DNA of 64,000 bases, taken from contig NC_065420.1 in NCBI RefSeq assembly GCF_024362695.1, positions 5,595,420-5,659,419 of the forward strand. The letters run 5' to 3'. A program made the position numbers and the translations under genes. The number at the start of each line of letters is the position of its first letter. Position 1 is the stretch's first letter. Positions 56,118 to 64,000 of the stretch are shown here, in pieces. Under the pieces are notes generated by a model. It worked only from the letters and a program-made list of their open reading frames with translations, did not search any database and had not been told where the DNA came from. This stretch comes from Pectinophora gossypiella (lineage: Eukaryota; Arthropoda; Insecta; Lepidoptera; Gelechiidae).

Positions 56118-56929
56118 AATGGTAAAACAAACACTTTATGATGACTTAGAAACTAAGTACACTTGCTAAATACGCTACAATTACAAAATAAAATATTTGT
56201 AACAGGCTAGTTACGCTATACGTGTTGTCGAGAAAAAAAATATGGCGTCGTCGACGAAAAAAGTGGGCGTTTCCGGAAGTATTCGAAGCTCTGCAGAGTC
56301 CCCTGGTGACGATCGCGAGTAACAGTATTATACGCGCGAGTCTTCAAACGAACCAATAAATCGATCTGTATCACAGACACAGTTGCCCGCCGATTTTCAA
56401 ATCGGCCAATAGGAGCGACTGCAAGTGACAGACGTAGTACATCAGCGCCACAGTGGTGAGTAGCGAGACCTCGTTGGTTACCGCCCTGTTGTCGTGTCGT
56501 GGAGCGCGCCAATGGGAAGGCGCGAAAGCGACGCGTTGGTGTGACGTAGCTGTGACGTAGCAGCAATCAGCGCCGCTGTGGCTAGTGGCGAGTAGCTGAA
56601 TCTTGCCTTGTAATGACGTCACGCCGAAACGCACCATCGAAACCGGAAACACGTATGCTAGGTATGGAATGACTAGCACTTTTGATGTGGGATGCCTAAA
56701 TAAATACGATACTTGATTTTGGGCAATCTCCTCTCGAATGCTTCTTCTATGTGTATGATGGCGAAGTGTAGATCACGACGAAACCTGTTGTTGTGTCCGG
56801 CGATATTGCTGACGACGAAGTAGTTCGCGGGCGAGAAAGTTCAAACCTCACGAAATCACAGTTCTTTCTGAACAACAAATGTCTGCTCGGCACAAATTCA
56901 CTCGCGGGCCCTTGTGATGCGAAGGACCA
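56118..56929 (-). other. BEL 5' leader
   Basis: 812 bp between 5' LTR and gag start, GC-richer than the flanks. It contains two similar blocks, 'cagcgccacagtggtgagta' (~56443) and 'cagcgccgctgtggctagtg' (~56568), perhaps a packaging or regulatory repeat. Confidence 0.6.
56912..56929 (-). promoter_or_regulatory. Putative primer-binding site
   Basis: The sense strand right after the 5' LTR reads 'tggtccttcgcatcacaa'. TGG directly after the terminal CA is the normal tRNA primer site. The tRNA species is not identified. Confidence 0.7.
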
Positions 56930-57082
56930 TGTTTAACTTTCGATAGGGTGCTGGTAAATAAGACAAAAGCCCGAAGTTTAGAGAATCGCGTGTAATGTTC
57001 ACCATTAGAAAAAAAGGAGAGAGTTTTACAGTATTGCCATACTAAAATAATAATTAAAACTAAAATGTTGGGGATGCCAACA
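56930..57082 (-). repeat. BEL 5' LTR
   Basis: Identical to 45855-46007 over 153 bp. Would carry the promoter and, downstream, feed the leader and gag-pol. Confidence 0.95.
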
Positions 57083-57087
57083 GGTCC

Positions 57088-57423
57088 AAACAAAATACCT
57101 TATTTTCGGTGGAGGTCGCTGCTCGTGTATGCTCCTTAATTATCTTTCCGAGTAATAAATGTTTTTTTTATTTTTCATTCAATATAATGTGACCGAACGA
57201 CGAGCTTTTTCAGTGTATTTTTGTTTTCATATGTCACTGAAAATTGGTATCGATTTTCCGTTCTTGCCCTGCCTTTTGCTTTGCTGTTACACAGTGCACT
57301 GTGTAACCATTTTTTTAACTGTATCGTCGCGTCGGATAAAAATTGCTTTTCAGAGGTATGTGACCGGGCTGGATTTTCCTTCGCGGGTTGAAAGGTAATA
57401 AGAGAAAATTGCACGTTTAATAG
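57088..57423. other. No gene seen; BEL flank
   Basis: Sequence adjoining the target site. 'tgcttttcag' at 57345-57354 and 'gaaaggtaataag' near 57390 resemble splice signals around ~37 bp, but no gene model follows. Confidence 0.3.
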
Positions 57424-57640
57424 GGTAGTTTCCAACTAGTCAAATCAGTTACTTTTTACTAAATGTCAAAACACAAAATTACTATAGAATTTGCATGAAA
57501 AACGCGACCAAATGTCCGACTTATTATTACGTTGTCCTTGATTAAATATATTATATTACATTATAAATAAATTAAATAGAAAAAAGAAAATGTTTTTCGT
57601 TAGTTCATAATTTATCTTGAACCTAGTACACGACCAAATT
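57424..57640. repeat. Dispersed repeat, inverted partner at 19.9 kb
   Basis: 'gtagtttccaactagtca' to 'gaacctagtacacgacc', the reverse complement of 19874-20132. Confidence 0.65.
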
Positions 57641-58171
57641 AGGTAGGTACTTACATTGTTTCGTGTAACTTTTTTTATCATTAGAGAAAAGTTGTCACTT
57701 ACCTTTTCTTTACAACTGCAATGAGAATTATATGTTGAGTGTTCTTCGTTCCTCTTATAGCTCTGAAACAAACAAAGAAATATTTTAGTGATACGTTTTA
57801 TTAAGAAATGATAGATTTATTCGTGGTTTTGACGGACATAACTCACGCCCGTGAGCTTTATCATGGGCAGAGATACAAGTAAGTAATCAGAAAACCGTTT
57901 GGACACAAAATCCCTTAGGACCAATAGATCGATCGTTGATCGCTAGCATCAATCGATGGTAGAATGGATTAGTCAAAGTCAATCGATAGTTTCTACCAGA
58001 TCAATTAAAGCTACCACATACAGTCGATCAACATTATAAGGTTTCAAAGTCTTAATGTTAATGTTCTAAATTCAAATTTAAAATGTAATTAAACTCGTGT
58101 TCTTTTGGTCAAAAATTCGGAAGTGTTTCGATTTTTTAGATGAGAAGTATAATAATATTATTTTCTGTATT
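57641..58171. other. No gene seen
   Basis: AT-rich. 'gatcgatcgttgatcgctag' near 57926 is a short palindrome-rich spot. Confidence 0.4.
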
Positions 58172-58182
58172 ACCAAAACAAA

Positions 58183-58401
58183 GGAGCTCGGTGGCGCAGC
58201 GGTTAACGCGCTCGGTCTGCGATTGTTGAAGTTAAGCAACTTTCGCAAAAGAAAAAGTTTTCATCTCAATCTCCTCCGTGCTTAATAACGATCAATCAGC
58301 ACTGGGCCCGCGCGATGGTTTAAGGCCCGATCTCCCCATCCATTCATAGGGAAGGCCCGTGTCACAGCAGTGGGGACGTTAATGGGCTGATGATGATGAT
58401 G
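58183..58401 (+). mobile_element. SINE-5S with internal deletions
   Basis: Between 11-bp duplications 'accaaaacaaa' (58172-58182 and 58402-58412). Head to 'gaagttaagcaactttcgca' is present, but the 5S box-C segment and the core hairpin are deleted. The RTE-like tail is intact. Confidence 0.88.
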
Positions 58402-58412
58402 ACCAAAACAAA

Positions 58413-60348
58413 ACAGTTTACATTGAGCACTTGCCGAATGATTATACATTAATTGCAATCCAGCCTGCATTCTCCAAAAATAAAATAGAGGGCGCTGTTA
58501 AGATTTAACGTGATAATTATGTACTTTCTCATTACTCGGGTTCATTTCTATTATTCAAAACACAATGTAATGGCAGAAGTATATAAAAAATATATACTTA
58601 ATATAATAATTGTTGCTTGATATTTGGATCACATTGTGTATCTTACTTATTCATCATATTATGTTGCTTCCTGTATGGCTTCTCTTTATGCTCATCAGAA
58701 GAATAACGGGTGGAAGATGTAATTGTGCCAGGGTGTAATAGAATAGAAAACAAATATAAAAGACGCACATGTCTGTTATCAATGAAATTAGAAGGTTAAA
58801 CGAATAAAATGAAGCGCACTCTATATTGTTTTTAAGAACGTTGCCTGGATGCCCTCATAGCAATAACCCACTCTGTCGTCTCAAACTCTATGTCTCAGCA
58901 CTAAACAGCTTTAGCTTAGTCAGCAGACTCAAGTGTGAAATTTCCTTACATGAAACCGACACTGCTGAACATTTTATATTTGATTCCCCGAAGCGAAAGC
59001 CCTCAATAAAGAGTACCTAATCAATCAGCGAATCCGTTGACATAATTGCGATAATCCCCTCACGGGGTGGGCAGAACCCTTCAGCTCACTTTTGTATAGT
59101 GATAGAGAACGGGATTAGTTAAGGAAAACCGCTTTGGGATGTAATCCAGGGATGTGGCATGCCGCGAAGTTAGGACGATTTTGTTTTTTAAGAAACTTAG
59201 GATGGAAAGGCATGCAGGAATAAGATGCATGCATGCGTAAACTCACGCATGTAATCCCTAACGGGTTAGATAGAGTCACAAATAATCCGAAGAACATGCA
59301 GCCATTTTTGATAGTAGTAAGTGCTAATCAAATAATAGAATAGACTAGATATATAGAAGTATAGATAAGCTGCTTAATTTGTATTGGGTGTGTCAAGCTC
59401 GCCAACAAACTGTTTTGCAGTTTGGCGAAACATAATTTTTGTAAAACTGCAGTGTATATTTTTGATTAAATAAAAAAAAAACTCAATTATTTGTATTTCT
59501 CGTGTAAGTTGTTTTTATTATGTATTTTGATTGTAAGTTATGTGTTACTCCGTGTTTTACATTATATATTTGTTTTATATTTGTTACTGTGGTGTCCCTT
59601 TATAATAAACGTTTCTTTCTTTCTAATATATCAAGAGTTAGAAAATAAAAGACAACAAATAATCATTTTGCGTAGAGCGAAGTATTTTTCGAAATGCCCG
59701 GTAATAAAAATTGAATCGATTTTTTTCACCATCAGTTTAGATGTAACTGTACTTGTAAAACACTACATGAATAAGGATTCTAAGCGAGTTACGAGCACCG
59801 TGGTAAAAGTTCGACCTGAGTACAGTTTTAAAAATGTATTCTGATGCAACAGCACGCTCCAAGGAGAGTTAAGAGCTAAGTCAGTTAGAGAACTTTGCAA
59901 AAACGAAATTCAATCAACAAATTAGTAACTTACTGTGACCGTTAAATAGGAAAGTACTACTTCTATATCTAGTTATAATGAGCATTGAGACAAAAGTTCA
60001 CTTGGTTATGGTACGATATGATAAATGTTTTAGTGATCCGTACTAAAATCGCAAATGATAAAATAATTATTATTATGAGATTTCTATATTACTACAAAAA
60101 ATTTTAAAAACGAAAAACTATTTCTGTGTCTTAAATGCATAAATTTGTTTTGATATACCTACCTACTTATCTTAAATATATTACAATCATTTTATTAACA
60201 TTTATGAAATATAATAATTATCCATTAAAGGTTTCACTAAATCCTTTCTTATTTTTTTATTAGTTTACTTCTTTCTTTTGTAGCATTGTATATTAACGTG
60301 TTATACAATATCGACTTAATTAGATATAAAGTACTTAAATATAATTTA
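58413..60348. other. No gene supported; LINE traces
   Basis: 58826-58990 reads 'CPHSNNPLCRLK...DTAEHFIFDSP', reminiscent of the zinc-knuckle end of a LINE polyprotein. 59236-59285 ('gtaatccctaacgggttaga') and 59400-59482 (hairpin plus AATAAA and A-run) look like LINE 3' ends. A 117-codon frame at 59491-59844 is AT-rich and unrecognised. Confidence 0.4.
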
Positions 60349-60740
60349 CAATACAATACAAATATACTTTATTGCACCAAAATAAAATAAATTATTATTG
60401 ATATAGAATATCACTTTATTGTAACTAATCAAACACAAAACAAACACGTAACTGGTAAGGTAACAGGTAAGGTGTCCAACAAGCTGGCAGCATTGCCTCT
60501 CTGAATTGCCAGACTTACTCTTTGACAAAAATAACTACCAGCCCTAGTTTTCCCGATGTTATCCCCGAAGCCCCGATTAGACGCATTGAAAGATCCTTAA
60601 CAAACAGTTTCGCTTCAGCACCCCAAGGACCCATCGTTTCAACAACACCCATAACTACCGCAAATGGTACAAAAAATAAGAACCCGCCAGACCCGATTAC
60701 CTCCTCCTCTTCAAAGACAACTTTCTTTTTATTATTCATT
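60349..60740 (-). mobile_element. LINE 3' end with C-terminal 'LAIQRGNAAS' motif
   Basis: The complement reads 'VETMGPWGAEAK' and, after a frame change, 'LAIQRGNAASLLDTLP', a conserved C-terminal block of a non-LTR polyprotein. The 3' UTR then ends 'gcaataaagtatatttgta' + (ttgta)n. A relative is at 62800-63000. Confidence 0.75.
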
Positions 60741-60769
60741 CCTTATTTATCATTTTCATTTCACTCCTC

Positions 60770-61060
60770 ACTAGTTTTAGAGTCACGCTCTTGTCGGTGT
60801 AGCATACTCAATTTTTGTCTTTCAAAGGCCAATTCCTTCACTTCCTTGTAAGACACGACGTTTTGTTCCATGTAAGCTCTTCTTGGTCTTCCCCTTCCTT
60901 TCTTTCCTTGTAGCTTCTTTCTTCTTTCTTTATTCTTTGACGTTTTTAATAAATTCGTCGTGTCTTATCAAATGGGTGTCTTGCCTTTTCTGTCCTCAAT
61001 AACTCTTAATATTTGCCTCTTTATTTTCTTTTATTTGTTTCAAAATTTGTCTTATTATTT
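60770..61060 (-). mobile_element. 3' end related to the RT at 36.0-38.1 kb
   Basis: 'cacgctcttgtcggtg' and 'cgtcgtgtcttatcaaatgg' correspond to 'gcgctcttgtcggtgg' and 'cgtgtcgtatcaggtggcc' at 36040-36235. A decayed C-terminus of the same LINE family. Confidence 0.65.
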
Positions 61061-61296
61061 TTAATAAAGAGAAATAAATATATCCTTCACCAAAAGAAAC
61101 GCGGGTCATCACTTACGCTAAGCCCAGCTATTATAATTTATAAAGTAGGTAGATAAGGTTTGAAATGATTAATTACGCCAGAAAAGGCCACCTCCCTCCA
61201 AAACATTAACTCAGGTGCTTAATATAATCCTGAGGGTAAATAACCCAGTTTTAGATCCCCTCAGTAGGGGGGTGAATGACTCATTGTAGACATACA

Positions 61297-61395
61297 AACA
61301 TAACACATAATCTCACGACTATATCCCATTTGGGGTAGACCGAGGTACATCCATCGCAAGATGAACTAAGCATACATGCAACACACATACAAAAA
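61297..61395 (-). mobile_element. SINE-D 3' fragment
   Basis: 'atctcacgactatatcccat' and 'ggtacatccatcgcaagatg'. A scrap of the LINE C-terminal family ('tatttcccaccggggtaac') follows at 61400-61450. Confidence 0.6.
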
Positions 61396-61535
61396 CTCAC
61401 GCGTATTTCCCACCGGGGTAACTAGAGACTATGGATTTCCATTCCACTCATTGTAGACGTAAATCATAATTGTGATATGCTCGACTAATTATTTATGTGA
61501 ACGAGGAAATTATTATATACCTTCCAACCCGCGAA

Positions 61536-61625
61536 GCTCAATACAGGTTAGGTCACATACCTCCTAAACACGATGTTTTCCTTCACCACTGTCATCATTT
61601 ATGATCTAAACATGAATTCGAAAAC
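61536..61625 (-). mobile_element. SINE-C 3' fragment
   Basis: 'ctcaatacaggttaggtcac' to 'atttatgatctaaacatgaa' matches the 3' half of 6555-6782. Confidence 0.65.
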
Positions 61626-62319
61626 ATAAACTGTCTCCAAACAAAATACGCAAGTAGAAATTAATACCATTGAAGCAGCTTTCCTCATCTCAATTAACAA
61701 ATGCCGAATGTAATTTGGCCTTTAGAATGACAACTGTCAATTAGGGAAATTGTAAGAAAATGATTATGGCCCGTTTTCACAGCGAACATTCGCGCATATT
61801 CAATCGACTGTGAGATTATGTAAACGAGCCAAAATTCGCATCATTTAACAACTTTCGATTCGAATACTTGTTCGCTTCGAAAATTAAAGGCTGTATACTT
61901 TTGTACATCGACAAATGCTCGTGAATGAATATACCTACTAAACTAATACTCGTTTTCAAATGCTTGTTTTGCTCGTTTAGTAGAATTAATGTAAGTAATA
62001 TGATACCTAACACTTACACTTTAGCTGGCAGTTCGGGTTTTATTTGAAACAGCGGAAATGTCAGTAATGCTTCTAATTTAGAAATTCTCGAACATTATGT
62101 GTGTTTAGTGTTAGTTCGTCTGTGTTAGTGTATAGAATGTTCATTTAGAGTAGAACTGGAGCTGGAATGTGCTTTAGGAATTTGAATTTGAGCTGTATTG
62201 TAGTCTGTTGATCTAAATACGTGAACACTCGCCTTTATTGAGTAGGTATATACATATACGCCTGCGTAAAGGGTTACTCTCTTTACGAAATAGACGGGCA
62301 CAAGAACTCTTGACATGTT
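61626..62319. other. No gene seen
   Basis: AT-rich, nothing recognised. Confidence 0.4.
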
Positions 62320-62605
62320 TAACATACATAAACTCACGCCTATTTCCCACCGGGGTAAGCAGAGACTATTAGAATTCCATTTGCTTCGATCCTGACACAC
62401 TTCTCTTGCTTCCTCCACATTCATCAATCGCTTCATACACGCACGCCGGTTCAGAGTAGAATCGTACTAAACCTTTTCTAAGGTCATCTCCAATTTGGTC
62501 AATGTAAGTCCTTCTAGGTTTTCCTCTGTCAACCCTACCATCAACTTTCGCTTTATATACCGTTTTCTATTATCCTTCATCCGCTCTACAATATGACTTG
62601 ACATG
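62320..62605 (-). mobile_element. LINE C-terminal fragment
   Basis: Best preserved copy of this family. The complement reads 'KRLMNVEEAREVCQDRSKW' with upstream 'RRACMKR' and 'LTKLEMTLEKV'-like segments, broken by frameshifts. Four relatives are in the window (23275, 31915, 34970, 12130). Confidence 0.72.
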
Positions 62606-62799
62606 ACATGTTTAACGTGATACATAATAAAAAATAAATATATTATTATTATTATGTATAACCCGACCGATTGCCACCGAGTCCGCTGACTGTGACTTTT
62701 CTTGTCACTTTTGTAATTGTTTTTAATGTTGTGTTTATATATGCATTAAAGCGTTTTTGTATTGTGTTTATACAACATACAATTCATTATACTTAGATA

Positions 62800-63000
62800 G
62801 AAAAACTCTTCCAAAGCGTCAACACTGAGGCAAGGTGCCTGAAAGACTGGCAGTATTTCCCCTTTGGACAGCTAATAACTAACCCTTTGACAAAAATAGA
62901 CGCACAACCCGAGTACGTTGCCTCGACGAGACTCTTCGAAAGGATCCTTATTAACCGTTTTCGTCTCTGGGCCAAATAGACCCATCGTCACCATCACAAA
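62800..63000 (-). mobile_element. LINE C-terminal fragment, 'LAVQRGNTAS'
   Basis: The complement reads 'VMVTMGLFGPE'-like sequence then 'LAVQRGNTASLSGTLPQ', the same C-terminal block as 60349-60740. Decayed, with stops. Confidence 0.68.
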
Positions 63001-63055
63001 GGATCCCAATAAATAACAATAATAATTTATTTATTCACAAAAGATAGGGTTTAAT

Positions 63056-63172
63056 AACCGCATATTGAAGAAATTAATCTAATTAAAAGCAATATAGCAG
63101 TTTAACATTTTGTACTTATAAAAATAAGTGCGCAATGTCAACAAAAGTGACCTTTTTAAATCCCCCTGAATA
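63056..63172. mobile_element. Hairpin MITE, decayed copy
   Basis: 'agcaatatagcagtttaaca' and 'aagtgcgcaatgtcaacaaa' correspond to the loop side of 40046-40193. One arm is largely lost. Confidence 0.6.
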
Positions 63173-63194
63173 CAATTTATAAAATAATCAAAAT

Positions 63195-63351
63195 GTACAG
63201 TCATGAGCAATGTAATGTACCCACTTTAGGACTCTGTCGCACTAACATATTTGACATTTAGTGAGATTTACAGTTCCATTTGTCGAAAAAGTTAATGTGA
63301 CATGGTACCAAAGTGTATACATATTAATGCCCGTGACCGTACAATTAGTAA
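63195..63351. mobile_element. Mariner-like MITE, both ends present
   Basis: TA flanks on both sides. Ends 'cagtcatgagcaatgtaatg' and 'tattaatgcccgtgaccg' are imperfect complements of ~30 bp. Same family as 26399-26520, opposite orientation. Confidence 0.72.
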
Positions 63352-63450
63352 ATTACCTCCATCTCAAAAACTGGGGAAAACTTGTGTCTTATGAGATGAG
63401 ATAGTTTTCAGCCACCGCCATATTATGATAATTTCATTCAATATATTTTA

Positions 63451-63568
63451 GCAGTAAAACTCCTCCACTAACCCGCAGTGGTAGAGGATGCTCCATAATT
63501 CTCCGGTTGATTGTGGGTAGGCCCATGCCCGGCAGTGGACGTATACTATAGGCTGTTTATGTTTTATG
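63451..63568 (+). mobile_element. SINE-A 3' fragment
   Basis: 'cctccactaacccgcagtgg' to 'ggcagtggacgtatac' and 'ggctgtttatg'. 5'-truncated after the core hairpin. Confidence 0.8.
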
Positions 63569-63585
63569 TCAGATAGATATAACAT

Positions 63586-63807
63586 CGTTTTAAGTTTACG
63601 CGGTTATTATCACAATTAAAACACATAACGGGTTTTTACAAGCGGCAAAGAAAGATATGTCTGCCCGTAGAAAATTATGGATCTACCTACTCCACTCCAA
63701 TCTCATCAGTCATCCCGCACTATGGCACTTGCAACAGTGTCGAAATATCGGGAGTCTCATATCCCTATTTTAAACGCGGTAAGAACCCGATATTATGTGT
63801 TTTAATT
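63586..63807. mobile_element. Fold-back MITE, complete, 222 bp
   Basis: Between 11-bp repeats 'agatataacat' (63575-63585 and 63808-63818). Ends contain 'aattaaaacacata' and its complement 'tatgtgttttaatt' plus 'cgcggt' blocks. The interior 'cacttgcaacagtgtcgaaa' is inverted relative to the copy at 3528-3737. Confidence 0.78.
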
Positions 63808-63828
63808 AGATATAACATTAGACGTAAG

Positions 63829-63895
63829 GTTTTTTTAACGCGACTTATTGTAAATTTGTCGCATGGCATTAACTACTTGACCGAAGTAGACATAA
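63829..63895 (-). mobile_element. Poly-A retroposon X, 3' fragment
   Basis: The complement of 'tttttttaacgcgacttatt' to 'tggcattaactacttgac' is the 3' end of family X with an A7 tail. 5'-truncated. Confidence 0.68.
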
Positions 63896-63944
63896 TCGGG
63901 TGTCGACTACTGCCAGTCTGACCTTCCAATCCCAAGAGAAATGC

Positions 63945-64000
63945 AGCCTAATACAGGATAGGTTACATATCGAGAACACATTTCTCGCTAACGAAAAGCC
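63945..64000 (-). mobile_element. SINE-C fragment, cut by window end
   Basis: 'cctaatacaggataggttac' matches the SINE-C 3' end. It continues past the window. Confidence 0.6.

Larger units (their letters stand above)
45855..57082 (-). mobile_element. BEL/Pao LTR retrotransposon, near-intact
   Basis: 11,228 bp as it stands, about 6.96 kb without the composite transposon nested in it. Identical 153-bp LTRs, a 5-bp target duplication 'ggtcc' (45850-45854 and 57083-57087), a primer-binding site next to the 5' LTR, an 812-bp leader, and one 1722-codon gag-pol frame. No envelope-like frame is seen. Identical LTRs and an open frame imply a recent insertion. Confidence 0.96.

Noticed and set aside
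1..64000. CRISPR array, operon, bacterial origin or other prokaryotic system
   Set aside because: Repeats are irregularly spaced transposon copies, coding relics are eukaryotic retroelements, and no prokaryotic gene layout is present.

Overview
The window reads as an intergenic, repeat-packed stretch of a lepidopteran (moth or butterfly) nuclear genome. It is AT-rich, has no operons and no long host ORF, and carries Lepidoptera-type repeats: tRNA- and 5S-derived SINEs ending in an RTE-like tail, Lep1-type Helitron, RTE, CR1-like and other non-LTR retrotransposon pieces, mariner-like MITEs and a BEL/Pao retrotransposon. I cannot resolve the family or species. Nearly all recognisable coding sequence belongs to mobile elements. 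The only hint of a host gene is one short candidate first exon near 38.7 kb.

Layout. 1-6573: a segment of at least 2576 bp occurs twice, 3997 bp apart, with no difference seen. 6.5-13.5 kb: SINEs of five families, LINE tails, palindromic MITEs. 13.7-18.3 kb: three units of a roughly 0.5-kb repeat, the outer two almost identical and inverted, the middle one split by a full-size RTE retrotransposon (14391-17506) with a 10-bp target duplication. 18.3-36 kb: a graveyard of SINEs, LINE ends, a Helitron and nested insertions, many with readable target duplications. 36.0-38.5 kb: two degenerate non-LTR elements abutting on the minus strand. 41.6-45.5 kb: a 3.94-kb hAT-like element (8-bp duplication, long imperfect terminal repeats) without transposase, carrying an inverted array of ~150-bp repeats and a broken CR1-like reverse transcriptase. 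45.85-57.08 kb: a BEL/Pao retrotransposon with identical 153-bp LTRs, 5-bp duplication and one uninterrupted 1722-codon gag-pol frame. A composite DNA transposon (two full copies around a 76-bp spacer) sits next to its 3' LTR. 57-64 kb: more SINE, LINE and MITE fragments.

How the parts relate. The RTE supplies the 3' tail that SINE-A and the 5S-derived SINE share, and that tail is the end of the RTE coding frame rather than an untranslated region. Three SINE families with different heads and tails share one central hairpin domain. Insertion order can be read at several loci: RTE into a 0.5-kb repeat, composite transposon into BEL, LINE tail into MITE, 81-bp MITE into SINE.

Limits: clade names come from motif recognition by eye. 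No alignment or search was run, and many boundaries are good only to within about 10-30 bp except where a target duplication fixes them.
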